The position numbers and the translations under genes are program-made. A stretch of 64,000 nucleotides of DNA from the NCBI GenBank assembly GCA_003712055.1, contig RHLJ01000003.1:186001-250000 (forward strand). Direction: 5' to 3'. Of the stretch, positions 25,917-33,795 are shown piece by piece; the first letter of the stretch is position 1; the number at the start of each line of letters is the position of its first letter. The notes under the pieces are model-generated. The model did not search any database and was not told the DNA's origin. It saw nothing but the letters and a program-made list of their open reading frames with translations. The stretch is from Balneola sp. Its GTDB lineage: Bacteria > Bacteroidota > Rhodothermia > Balneolales > Balneolaceae.

Positions 25917-26600
25917 TCAAGTTTCAGCTACAACTTGGCCATCTGATAATTCAATAATTCGATCACAATTTGCTGCGAAGTCATCATCATGAGTTACGGT
26001 AATGATGGTTTGCCCTCTTTCAGTTGTTAGCTGTTTGAAAATATCGAACACAATGTCTGTATTTTTTGAATCAAGGTTTCCAGTAGGTTCATCACCCATG
26101 ATTATTTTAGGGTCATTTATTAAGGCGCGTGCAATAGCTACTCGTTGCTGCTGACCTCCGGATAATTTATTAGAGGCTTTGTTTATCTCTGCTTCAAGGT
26201 CTAATAACTTCAGGTGTTCCACTGCTTTTGCTTCGATTTCTTCTTTTGATAATCTCCCTAGCTTAAGGGCGGGAAGCATCACATTCTCAAGAGAAGTGAA
26301 TTCCGGAAGTAGATAATGGAATTGAAAAACAAAACCGATATTAGCGTTCCGAAACGCTGCCAATTCGTCTTGGGTTTTTCCGTCTAAATGGAAATCATCA
26401 ATGGATACTTCTCCAGTATAATCGCTATCCATTGTTGAAAGCACATATAAGAGAGTAGATTTTCCGGAACCCGATTTCCCAATTAAGGAAAGGAACTCAC
26501 CTCTCTTTACATCAAAATCGATTCCCTTAAGTACTTGAAATGTTTGGGGCTCATGAAAGTATTTAGAAATATTTCTAACCGAAAGAATATTGGGACTCAT
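25917..26600 (-). CDS. ABC transporter ATP-binding protein (LolD/MacB type)
   Basis: A 227-residue ATPase of the LolD/MacB group. Walker A is GKSGSGKSTLL (about residues 41-51), the Q-loop FQFHYLLPEFTSLENV, the signature LSGGQQQRVAIARAL, Walker B KIIMGDEPTGNLDS and the switch His in ITVTHDDDF. It powers the mechanotransmission-type transporter formed with the FtsX-like permease 2 bp upstream. Last gene of the efflux operon DUF2147-TolC-HlyD-FtsX-ABC. Confidence 0.94.
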   Translation of the reverse strand: MSPNILSVRNISKYFHEPQTFQVLKGIDFDVKRGEFLSLIGKSGSGKSTLLYVLSTMDSDYTGEVSIDDFHLDGKTQDELAAFRNANIGFVFQFHYLLPEFTSLENVMLPALKLGRLSKEEIEAKAVEHLKLLDLEAEINKASNKLSGGQQQRVAIARALINDPKIIMGDEPTGNLDSKNTDIVFDIFKQLTTERGQTIITVTHDDDFAANCDRIIELSDGQVVAET

Positions 26601-26602
26601 AA

Positions 26603-27844
26603 TTAGCCTCTTATAATTTCTACAGGGTCAACATTTGATGCTTTTTTAGCAGGTAAATAGCCAGCCAAAGCCGTGGTAATCACTCCAAATAGAAATGACA
26701 GTACATAGTGCCTAGGGTAGTAGGTCACGGGCAGGGTACTCATTCCTGGCATCTCAAATGGAACAATGCTTACTGTCATCGAGATTAAAAAACCGAAGAC
26801 CATCCCAAACAATCCCCCTAATAATCCAATAATGATCGATTGGGTGAGAAAGATTTCTACAATATCTCGTTCGTCGTAGCCTACAGCCTTGAGAATTGCA
26901 ATCTCGCGGATTTTCTCATTAACGGTCATGGTCATGATGTTATAAATTCCAAAACCTGCTACCAGTAAAATGGTTAATGAAACAGCTATCGCCATAATAT
27001 TACGGAGCTCATTTCCTGCTACTAATTGGCCATTAGATTCGATCCATGATTCGACTTTATATGGGATCGACCTATCTAAATAATCAGCAATGACTTGCGC
27101 CTTGGAATAATCCGTTATATTTATTTGAATATCGCTCGCATAGCTGGAGTTTTCCGAAGCCAATTGTTGAGCTGCAGCAATGCTTACATATCCTTTAGCA
27201 TTATCGGTGGAGGTTAAGGTGGTTTCAAATAAGCCAGCAATTTTGAAGTTCTTAGACACCCCATTCGAGTTTTTTACCAATAAATAGTCTCCAACATCTA
27301 GACTAAAATTTTTTGCTACACCTACTCCTAACAGAATGGTATTTGCGTCTTGCTCAAAAGATTCCCACGAACCTTCAACCACATATGAGGATACGTTGAA
27401 AAGCTGCTCCTCCTTTTCGGAATCAATTCCGGAAATAGTACCATTTCGCTCCATCGCTCCTTTTTGAAAAAATATGCTTAGGTTCACCTGAGGTGCAACA
27501 GCATCTACTTCAGGAATCTTCTCTACATATTCTATGATTTCTCCCGAGTTTTTAATCCCATTGGTGTACTTAATCACTTGTGGATTCCTCACATTATGTA
27601 TAGCGTCGGGGTAGGAAACAGTAAGCAAATTGGTATTGTCTTCAGGGACATCATTATAAATTCGAATATGGGCTAATTGGCTAAATGCCATTTCATCCTG
27701 GGTTTCATTTATTCCTGTCATAAACCCATTCATAAAAATGTACATCGAAGTACCAAAGATCACACTCAACATAGCAACTACCGTTTGCTTTATTCGCGAA
27801 GTAAGGTGCTTCTTCGAAATTTTTAGGTTAGTTGAATTCAACAT
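26603..27844 (-). CDS. MacB/FtsX-family ABC permease
   Basis: A 413-residue inner-membrane permease. One membrane helix is near the N-terminus (about 20-42), followed by a large periplasmic MacB-type domain (about 45-270). Three C-terminal helices (around 283-305, 330-360 and 380-400) form the FtsX domain, with the conserved NEKIREIAILKAVGYDERDI and ending LPAKKASNVDPVEIIRG. With the ATPase it should drive export through the HlyD and TolC partners encoded just upstream. The substrate is unknown: a lipid, peptide or antibiotic is possible. Confidence 0.92.
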   Translation of the reverse strand: MLNSTNLKISKKHLTSRIKQTVVAMLSVIFGTSMYIFMNGFMTGINETQDEMAFSQLAHIRIYNDVPEDNTNLLTVSYPDAIHNVRNPQVIKYTNGIKNSGEIIEYVEKIPEVDAVAPQVNLSIFFQKGAMERNGTISGIDSEKEEQLFNVSSYVVEGSWESFEQDANTILLGVGVAKNFSLDVGDYLLVKNSNGVSKNFKIAGLFETTLTSTDNAKGYVSIAAAQQLASENSSYASDIQINITDYSKAQVIADYLDRSIPYKVESWIESNGQLVAGNELRNIMAIAVSLTILLVAGFGIYNIMTMTVNEKIREIAILKAVGYDERDIVEIFLTQSIIIGLLGGLFGMVFGFLISMTVSIVPFEMPGMSTLPVTYYPRHYVLSFLFGVITTALAGYLPAKKASNVDPVEIIRG

Positions 27845-27849
27845 ATCGT

Positions 27850-28941
27850 TTACCTTTCAGCAAGAGTTAATTGGTCTGAAGTTTCTAAACCGGAAAGAAC
27901 TTCTACCCACTCAAGGGTTTTAATTCCAGTCCGTATAGAGACCATTTCTCCGGATTTAAGTTGAACCTGGTTGTTTTCGATGAGGTAAGCAGCAGGTATA
28001 ACCAATGCATCCTCTGCCTCCCGAATAATGATGTTTGCCTGAAGCTGGGTTCCCGGATAGATATAATCTAGCTGATCAACAAACTGAGCCTCAACAATAA
28101 AAGATTGTTCATCTACTGAGAAGGCAGGTAGAATTTTTGAAATAATCGCGGAATGAGTTTGATCAGAATCAGTATTTAATGCTACCAGCACCTTCTGATT
28201 TTCTTGGACTAATTTGATGTCTTCTTCAGCTACATAGAGTTGAATGATATAATTGGCACCACCGATCTTTGCAATGGGCTGCCCAAGATTTATTAATTCA
28301 CCAATCTCGTTATACATATCTAATACCTGACCAGATGTGGACGCATGAAGCACATAATCACTACTCGTTTCCTCTTGCAGTTTCAATTGTTGTTTCGTGT
28401 TTTCGAGATTCAATTGAAGAATGGCATCTGTTTCTGAGTAAGATTGCTCCTGGATTTTCAGGTTATTCTGAGATAACTCGTATTGGAGCTTCATTTTTTC
28501 CAGCTCAGAAGTTGAGATGGCATTGGCTTCATGTAAAGAGGAATATCGCTCATAGTTTCTTTTATCCAGCTCAAGTTGTTGCTCGGCCTGCGTTATTTGT
28601 AATTGAAGCTGGCTTAACTGTGGTGAATTTGGCTGAGCCTGACGATATGCATCTTCGTAATTGGCAATAGCCGTTTCTAATTGTGGAGTTTGCTTGTCAT
28701 TTGAGATATGGAAAAGGGGCATTCCTTCCGATACAACATCGCCCTCTTCGACATAGCTTTTAATTAAGTATCCCTGGGCATTTGAGGTTACCAGATATTC
28801 ATTATCGGTGGTGATTTGACCGCTCGCAAAAACTGCATCGACTATATCAGTGCGAATAGGTTGAACTACCTCTTGCCGGGAACAACTACTCACCAACAAA
28901 GCGGCACAAATAATGGTTATATGTTTGATGGATAATTTCAT
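27850..28941 (-). CDS. periplasmic adaptor (HlyD/MacA-like) lipoprotein
   Basis: A 363-residue membrane-fusion protein. The N-terminus MKLSIKHITIICAALLVSSCS has a lipobox ending in Cys (about residue 20), so it is probably lipid-anchored. Biotinyl-lipoyl-like halves (GYLIKSYVEEGDVVSEG and SGQVLDMYNEIGELINLGQP) enclose a long coiled-coil hairpin (about 75-190, rich in Gln and Glu). A beta-barrel domain follows (VLVALNTDSDQTHSAIISKI). It bridges the ABC permease to the TolC channel. Overlaps the TolC gene by 4 bp. Confidence 0.9.
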   Translation of the reverse strand: MKLSIKHITIICAALLVSSCSRQEVVQPIRTDIVDAVFASGQITTDNEYLVTSNAQGYLIKSYVEEGDVVSEGMPLFHISNDKQTPQLETAIANYEDAYRQAQPNSPQLSQLQLQITQAEQQLELDKRNYERYSSLHEANAISTSELEKMKLQYELSQNNLKIQEQSYSETDAILQLNLENTKQQLKLQEETSSDYVLHASTSGQVLDMYNEIGELINLGQPIAKIGGANYIIQLYVAEEDIKLVQENQKVLVALNTDSDQTHSAIISKILPAFSVDEQSFIVEAQFVDQLDYIYPGTQLQANIIIREAEDALVIPAAYLIENNQVQLKSGEMVSIRTGIKTLEWVEVLSGLETSDQLTLAER

Positions 28942-30260
28942 TGTTGTTCGGTTCTGGAGATTATAGTTGAGTAATAGGAATACAATATGGAGAGGTCATT
29001 CAGGTACGCATTCTCTGATTGAAGACGATCTTCAACCGCGTCTAAATACTGATCCAAGGTGATTAGCCCTTCCTCGTACCGCACAAACGCGATGTCCTGG
29101 TTTTCTTTAGCAAGATCATAGGTTGTTTGAGATTGCTCCAGGGTCTCTACTCCTTGGTTATAATCACTTAGCAACAACATATCGCTCAGCTCTGTATTTC
29201 TGAGTTCGATTTCGTAGTCAAGCTTTGCAAGAGATAGTTGTCTATTTGCAATTTTTACATTGTTACTTCGATTAAAGCCGGTGAAGAGAGGGAAAGAAAT
29301 TGTTACTAAAGTATAGTTGTAATCAGCCCAGGTTCCCTTTCCAATTTCTAATCCAAAATCGTCCCTGTTTAATTGCTTTCCGGTATAATTCGTCATCGTT
29401 ACCGATGGATAATATGCCGCTCTTTGGACCTTGAAATTAAGTTCGTAGCCCTCGATTTGTCGATTAAGCGTAACCAGTCTTCTATTACTCACCGGATCGA
29501 TTGAAGAAACCGAATGTGACCATTCGTAGTCAAGATCCTCATTCAGGCGAAGTTCTGTTGAGTATGGTAATCCAAAAAGGTTTTTAAGCTGGGTAATACA
29601 TTCTTCATATAGAGCTTCATTAGAAAGCTTAGTTTTTAGGGTATTACTGGCATTCATTTTCGACTGGTTAACCCCAAATTGGTCTTCCAGGCCTTCCTGT
29701 AATCGAAGCTCTGCTAAATCGATGATCTGATCTGAAACTGAGATATTCTCTTCATTTATCTCGATAGCTTTCTTAGCGATTAAAGCTGTGTAGTAATACA
29801 AGGAAACCTGTTGTACTAATTGCTGCTTGAACTCATCCACTTCTGCTTCCAGAATGGAAACTTCGTTTTCAGCCAGCTTGGTTTTTAATTTGTTCTGCCA
29901 GTCTAGCCTATCTGATTGAACGGTAATCCCAGAGCTGAAGGCGAAAGGCTGTCCAAACTCTGTTTCTATAGTTTCTCCCGGTTGCCCAAATAATTCTCCA
30001 GGTACCGGAGTTACTGCAAGGCTAGTTGTGTTTTGCCCACTAAAATTATAAGTGATAGTGGGAAAACGGGTGTTCTTCTGAAGTTTATAGTTGAGATCTG
30101 TTATCTGTGCCTGAAGCTTATATGTTTCAAGTGTAGGGTTATTTTGTATTGCATACTCAATCGCATACTCAATGCTATCTACTTCAACTACCTGAGCATT
30201 TAAAGAAGATGCAGAAAGAGCAAATAAACAGGCTAGTATGATGCTTTTTACTAATTTCAT
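28938..30260 (-). CDS. TolC-family outer-membrane efflux channel
   Basis: A 440-residue outer-membrane efflux protein. Signal peptide at 1-22 (LACLFALSASSLNAQ). The body has the two-fold repeated TolC layout with long amphipathic helices (AIEYAIQNNPTLETYKLQAQI; EELEVDEFKQQLVQQVSLYYY-type segments) and the repeat-ending pattern LAELRLQEGLEDQFGVNQSK and FVRYEEGLITLDQYLDAVEDR. It forms the exit duct for the MacAB-like pump. ATG at 30260 overlaps the DUF2147 stop by 4 bp (ATGA); its own stop overlaps the adaptor start by 4 bp. Confidence 0.92.
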   Translation of the reverse strand: MKLVKSIILACLFALSASSLNAQVVEVDSIEYAIEYAIQNNPTLETYKLQAQITDLNYKLQKNTRFPTITYNFSGQNTTSLAVTPVPGELFGQPGETIETEFGQPFAFSSGITVQSDRLDWQNKLKTKLAENEVSILEAEVDEFKQQLVQQVSLYYYTALIAKKAIEINEENISVSDQIIDLAELRLQEGLEDQFGVNQSKMNASNTLKTKLSNEALYEECITQLKNLFGLPYSTELRLNEDLDYEWSHSVSSIDPVSNRRLVTLNRQIEGYELNFKVQRAAYYPSVTMTNYTGKQLNRDDFGLEIGKGTWADYNYTLVTISFPLFTGFNRSNNVKIANRQLSLAKLDYEIELRNTELSDMLLLSDYNQGVETLEQSQTTYDLAKENQDIAFVRYEEGLITLDQYLDAVEDRLQSENAYLNDLSILYSYYSTIISRTEQQ

Positions 30261-30682
30261 AATCGTGTCCAGGTTACGGTTCTCTTCATTAGTCCTTTTT
30301 TGACTTTCATGTTCAACTCACCATCAGAGTTAATTTGCAGAGTAGGGGATACTTTCTGCCCATTTTGAGGACTATAAAGCGTACCGCCTTTCCATTCTCC
30401 TTCTTCGTATTCGAAGCCTTCTAAAATATCTGCACCAAGAAGTTCACGATCGCGAAGTTCTTCATCAGGATTATTTCGATCTGTTATTGGGTTGCCATCC
30501 TGGTCCACTGTTCTTGGTAGCCAGGCTATCTTGCCATAATACCGCCCATCCTTTTTATAAATTTCAACATGGGTTGTTTGTTCTTTATTTACCCAGGTTC
30601 CCAGAATTTGGTCACCATCATCAGGTGTAGAAAAAGTGCTTATGCTAAAAAGTGAAATGAATAGGAATAATAACTGAGTCAT
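30257..30682 (-). CDS. DUF2147 exported protein, first gene of the efflux operon
   Basis: A 141-residue protein with a signal peptide (MTQLLFLFISLFSISTFS). It matches DUF2147 by pattern: ILGTWVNKEQTTHVEIYKKDGRYYGKIAWL, then a loop with DRNNPDEELRDRELLGADIL, GGTLYSPQNGQKVSPTL and a final MKRTVTWTRL. The family makes a small calycin-like beta-barrel that may bind a hydrophobic ligand; function is not established. It is the first gene after the putative LytTR operator, and it is translationally coupled to TolC, which makes it a likely accessory or ligand sensor of the pump (inference). Confidence 0.8.
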   Translation of the reverse strand: MTQLLFLFISLFSISTFSTPDDGDQILGTWVNKEQTTHVEIYKKDGRYYGKIAWLPRTVDQDGNPITDRNNPDEELRDRELLGADILEGFEYEEGEWKGGTLYSPQNGQKVSPTLQINSDGELNMKVKKGLMKRTVTWTRL

Positions 30683-30754
30683 CGTTTTACCTCTTTGTGT
30701 TTGGTTCGAGGTAAACTTCGTATTAAACTCAATTACAATGAGTGACTTTTATGC

Positions 30755-30786
30755 TGAAATGAACAATTCAAAGGGTGAACTGAACA
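30755..30786 (-). promoter_or_regulatory. direct repeat with 21-bp period before the efflux operon, likely LytTR binding site
   Basis: On the minus strand TGTTCAGTTCA (30776-30786) recurs 21 bp later as TGTTCATTTCA (30755-30765), 10 of 11 positions equal. Two direct repeats about two helical turns apart are the standard site for dimers of LytTR DNA-binding domains. The gene for a LytTR response regulator ends right beside it (30787) and the DUF2147 start is 73 bp downstream. Confidence 0.6.
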
Positions 30787-31530
30787 TTATGGGTTGGAAT
30801 GTTCAAGCCATTCCATAAAAGCAGAAACTTTTAAGCGGCTTACAATTGCCTTTTTGGGAGTAGAAAACTCAAAGTTCACGATCACCTTTCTATTGAAATA
30901 GGGTTCAATATCTTTGATAGCCTGCCTGTTGATAATCATTTGACGATTAATCCTATAGAATTGATGTTGATCCAGTTTGGATACCATCTCATCCATGGTT
31001 TTGAACAGTGTAAATTTCTCACCAACAAGGCTATACAAATTCAGTGTTTCATTGTATAAATGAAGAAAACCAATCCTTGAAATATCGATCGGAATCATTT
31101 TCTCCATCTTTCTTACCAGTATAGTCTGTGGTAACACCTGAGAGGTCTCTGGAATAGATTCTTTGGATAAGGATTTCCTCAAACTCTCCATTTTCAGCAG
31201 GGCACTTTGTATATCTGTTTCCTTTACTGGCTTAAGGATGTAATCAATACCGTTATTCTTGAATGCTTTTAGAATGTATTCATTAAAGGCAGTACAAAAA
31301 ATCACAGGAATCTGAAACTCAACCTTCGAGAAAATCTCAAAACTCTCTCCATCAGCCAATTGAACATCCATAAAGATCAGGTCAATATTTGAAGAAAAGT
31401 TCTTTAAGTAATTCACTGAAGAGGAAACACTGTCACAGATATTCACAACGAGATAACCCGGATTAGTCTCAATGAATTCTTTGAGTAAACCTGCGGTATG
31501 AAATTCATCTTCGATTATTAGAACATTCAT
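30787..31530 (-). CDS. LytTR-family response regulator
   Basis: A 247-residue response regulator. Receiver domain (about 1-120): acidic pair at E7-D8, phosphoacceptor D55 in LIFMDVQLADG, conserved Thr-Ala in FCTAFNEYILKAF, and Lys in DYILKPVKETD. LytTR DNA-binding domain (about 145-245) with the typical YRINRQMIINRQAIKDIEPYFN and final strands. ATG at 31530, one base after the kinase stop at 31532. Together they form the two-component system placed just upstream of the efflux operon, which carries a matching direct repeat. Confidence 0.95.
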   Translation of the reverse strand: MNVLIIEDEFHTAGLLKEFIETNPGYLVVNICDSVSSSVNYLKNFSSNIDLIFMDVQLADGESFEIFSKVEFQIPVIFCTAFNEYILKAFKNNGIDYILKPVKETDIQSALLKMESLRKSLSKESIPETSQVLPQTILVRKMEKMIPIDISRIGFLHLYNETLNLYSLVGEKFTLFKTMDEMVSKLDQHQFYRINRQMIINRQAIKDIEPYFNRKVIVNFEFSTPKKAIVSRLKVSAFMEWLEHSNP

Positions 31531-31531
31531 C

Positions 31532-32539
31532 CTAAAATAATTTCAAGGTTACGGAATAGAGAATATCATCTTGTTGAATTGTAACACCATTATCCATTCC
31601 GATAAGTTCATATCTTTTTTCCAGGTTAGAAAGTCCTGTGCCCAGTGATTCGATAGATGAATGCTTTGGGTTGTAGGTATTGGATACGGTCACTGATTCT
31701 TCTGAATCTTGATATATGCGAATATTAAGAGGCTCTTCAATAGAAACCACATTATGTTTGATACAATTCTCAACCAAAAGCTGGAGGCCAAAGGCCGGGA
31801 GAGAGAACTGCTTTGAGCTTTCTATAATATCGATTTCAATGGAAATGGAACCCCCAAAACGAATTTCCAGGAGGTAGATATAAGAAGTAAGAAACTCCAG
31901 TTCTTCGTTTAGAGTAATGCTATCCGATTCTCTGGTTTGTAGTATTTGTCGATATACATCCGACAGACTTAACACAAACTGTTCCGCCTTTTCTGAATTC
32001 TTCTGGTCTCTTATCATAGTTCGCAATGTGCTAAGGCTATTGAAGAGAAAATGGGGATTTACTTGTTTTCGAAGTTGTTCCAATTCGGCTTTATAAGATT
32101 CAGCCTGAAGGGCAAGATTCTCATTTTTTAAGCGGGCATTCTCTTTTGAGGCATTTACTGTGAATTGAACAATCAGTATTAAACCTGCTGCTATTCCCGG
32201 CCTTATAAAGGCTACTACCGACGGATCATTAGGAACATCCCCAGCGTCAATTATCATTGAAAGATACTGTGTTGCGATGAATGTGAAGCCAAGAATAAGT
32301 ATTGCGTTCAGCAAGAATACTTTTGCATAAAATCCAGGCTTGGCATAGCTACCTCGGATAGAGAGGTTTGAAAACCAAATGACCATCAAAAAGGAAGACA
32401 TCAATAGCCAACGGGTGGTTTGTTGTGTTCCGGTAAGTTGTTGCCAATCATCCGAATTACTTACTAAAGCCAATAGAGGAAATAAACCCGTCAGGATTAT
32501 TGGAAGAATGATTTCCGATGGTTTTAGTTTTTTGAACAA
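31532..32539 (-). CDS. LytS-type sensor histidine kinase
   Basis: A 335-residue membrane kinase of the His_kinase (PF06580) group. About four membrane helices (around 12-26, 43-59, 74-95 and 113-130) precede a coiled coil (about 133-158). The phosphoacceptor is H163 in QVNPHFLFNSLSTLR. The ATPase has the N-box LLVENCIKHNVV and a G-box GTGLSNLEKRYEL. No extracellular sensing domain is obvious, so signals are probably sensed in the membrane or by a partner. Pairs with the LytTR regulator that follows. Confidence 0.94.
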   Translation of the reverse strand: MFKKLKPSEIILPIILTGLFPLLALVSNSDDWQQLTGTQQTTRWLLMSSFLMVIWFSNLSIRGSYAKPGFYAKVFLLNAILILGFTFIATQYLSMIIDAGDVPNDPSVVAFIRPGIAAGLILIVQFTVNASKENARLKNENLALQAESYKAELEQLRKQVNPHFLFNSLSTLRTMIRDQKNSEKAEQFVLSLSDVYRQILQTRESDSITLNEELEFLTSYIYLLEIRFGGSISIEIDIIESSKQFSLPAFGLQLLVENCIKHNVVSIEEPLNIRIYQDSEESVTVSNTYNPKHSSIESLGTGLSNLEKRYELIGMDNGVTIQQDDILYSVTLKLF

Positions 32540-32575
32540 TGCTTCTGCTTAAAATGAGTTTTCCGAGTATAAAAC

Positions 32576-32604
32576 AAAAAAACCCATTTCAAAACTGAAA
32601 TGGG
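32576..32604 (-). terminator. intrinsic terminator after tRNA-Leu
   Basis: On the minus strand CCCATTTCA-GTTT-TGAAATGGG is followed by seven T residues. It lies 14 bp beyond the tRNA 3' end and in front of the histidine kinase gene. Confidence 0.85.
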
Positions 32605-32618
32605 CTTTTTAAAAAATG

Positions 32619-32702
32619 TGCTCACGAATGGAGTCGAACCATCACGACCGTTAGGTCACACGCCCCTCAAGCGTGCGCGTCTACCAATTCCGCCACGTGA
32701 GC
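32619..32702 (-). tRNA. tRNA-Leu (anticodon GAG)
   Basis: 84 nt, with a long variable arm as in class II tRNAs. The acceptor arms GCTCACG/CGTGAGC pair over 7 bp. The anticodon arm is CACGC-TTGAGGG-GCGTG, giving anticodon GAG. The T-arm carries GGTTCGACTCC and the D-loop AATTGGTAGAC. The discriminator is A. CCA is not encoded (ACAT follows). A terminator follows. Confidence 0.96.
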
Positions 32703-32743
32703 AGAAAGGGCGACAAAGATAGGATTTTTTGGCTTCAAAATTC

Positions 32744-32772
32744 AATCCCGCACAGTAAATATGTGCGGGATT
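32744..32772. repeat. strong hairpin
   Basis: AATCCCGCACA (32744-32754) and TGTGCGGGATT (32762-32772) are perfectly complementary across a 7-nt loop. It lies between the end of the TPR gene and the tRNA gene. A terminator or an intergenic palindrome; the downstream T-tract needed for the former is weak. Confidence 0.5.
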
Positions 32773-32780
32773 AAAAGCTA

Positions 32781-32800
32781 TTACCCTGGTAACAGGGTAA
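32781..32800. repeat. palindrome TTACCCTG-GTAA-CAGGGTAA
   Basis: A perfect 8-bp inverted repeat with a GTAA loop, 8 bp from the previous hairpin. No function can be assigned. Confidence 0.5.
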
Positions 32801-32907
32801 TTTCAGGTATCGGCGAATACACATCAATGACGAGCCTTCGCTTTTTATAGTTTTAATACGAATTCGGAATAAGATACTCCAAAGAATACCTCCAAGCCTG
32901 TCTTTCA

Positions 32908-33003
32908 GTCATTCCCGCGAAGGCGGGAATCTAGATTTAACTTTTATGAACAGAACAATGCTTTTAACCTAAATTTGGATTCCGGCTTTCGCCGCGGAAT
33001 GAC
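32908..33003. repeat. inverted REP-like pair with GTCATTCC ends
   Basis: The left arm starts GTCATTCCCGCGAAGGCGGG (32908 on) and the right arm ends CGCCGCGGAATGAC (to 33003), so both ends carry GTCATTCC pointing outward. Each arm is itself a hairpin (CCCGC/GCGGG and a CGGC-type stem). The GTCAT ends match those of the GIY-YIG boundary repeats and of the element at 49110. Confidence 0.65.
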
Positions 33004-33052
33004 CTCTTTAATTTTAGAGGCCTTTTTATCTAAAACTCTAACTAATTCTAGA

Positions 33053-33598
33053 TTAGATATCCTCTAGCTGCCTTCTGGCATAATCGTTATCAGGATCAAT
33101 AGTGAGCGCCTGCTCGTAATAGGTTCTTGCTTTATCAGCCTGCCCACCTCTTTTGATCATATCGCCCATTAAAATCCAGTTCTCAGCGTCCTGAGGGTTA
33201 GTTTTGATTCTTCCAATCAGGTAAGGAATAGCTTCCTGTCCTCTGTCGGTCATTAGCATAACCATTACTTTATTTCGATGCGCTGAAGATGAATCCGTCA
33301 ACTCTATTGCCTTGTCAAAATCTGATTCCGCTTCTTTGAGTTCTTCTTTCTGGAGATACAGATTACCTCTCAAATTGTGATAAGCGGCATTATCCTCACC
33401 CAATTCCATCGCTTTTTCGATAGCAGTAAGACTTAACTCATACTGGTTGAGCTGCTGCATGATTAATGCTTCTAAATAATAGGCTTCGTGTGCATCAGGA
33501 TTTTCTCGCTGTAACTCACGGGCAATATCTAAACTATGGTCAATGTCTTTGTCCTGAAGAAGTTCAAAGCCATGGTTTAGTTTCTCTTCAAAATTCAT
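33053..33598 (-). CDS. tetratricopeptide repeat protein
   Basis: A 181-residue soluble protein made of about four to five TPR units (for example PDAHEAYYLEALIMQQLNQY, AAYHNLRGNLYLQKEELKEA and KARTYYEQALTIDPDNDYARR). No signal peptide. TPR proteins act as protein-binding scaffolds; the partner is unknown. ATG at 33598, four bases after the stop of the small membrane protein gene, so it belongs to the dnaA-folB-folK-kinase cluster as its last gene. Confidence 0.88.
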   Translation of the reverse strand: MNFEEKLNHGFELLQDKDIDHSLDIARELQRENPDAHEAYYLEALIMQQLNQYELSLTAIEKAMELGEDNAAYHNLRGNLYLQKEELKEAESDFDKAIELTDSSSAHRNKVMVMLMTDRGQEAIPYLIGRIKTNPQDAENWILMGDMIKRGGQADKARTYYEQALTIDPDNDYARRQLEDI

Positions 33599-33601
33599 GG
33601 A

Positions 33602-33793
33602 TTATTTATTTTTATCAGATAAGTCTTCGTATTCGGCTTCTTCAATTTGATCGAAGCGGTTACCCTTTTTTCTACTAGTTTGATCGAAGGGGTTAAACCT
33701 TTGCCTTTTTGCGCTTGAAGGTAAGAACATTCGCCCTATATATCTCATCAGGACAAAAAAAAGCGCCATAAAAAAAAGAAATTTAAAAAGCAT
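33602..33793 (-). CDS. small single-helix membrane protein (DUF4834-like)
   Basis: A 63-residue protein: an N-terminal membrane helix (FKFLFFMALFFVLMRYIG, about residues 3-20) and a polar, charged C-terminal tail (RKKGNRFDQIEEAEYEDL). The size and layout resemble DUF4834 of Bacteroidetes, but the match is by eye only. It sits with 2 and 3 bp gaps between the deoxynucleoside kinase and the TPR gene, which supports a real gene in an operon. Confidence 0.65.
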   Translation of the reverse strand: MLFKFLFFMALFFVLMRYIGRMFLPSSAKRQRFNPFDQTSRKKGNRFDQIEEAEYEDLSDKNK

Positions 33794-33795
33794 AA

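Larger units (their letters stand above)
32703..33052. other. intergenic region with hairpins and a REP-like pair
   Basis: 350 bp without a convincing gene. It contains a perfect 11-bp-stem hairpin (32744-32772), a second one TTACCCTG-GTAA-CAGGGTAA (32781-32800), and an inverted GTCATTCC pair (32908-33003, listed separately). The first hairpin may also end the TPR gene transcript, though only short T runs follow. Confidence 0.6.

Noticed and set aside
28269-28670. A 133-codon frame antisense to the periplasmic adaptor gene
   Set aside because: Shadow of the coiled-coil part of the adaptor; no independent support.
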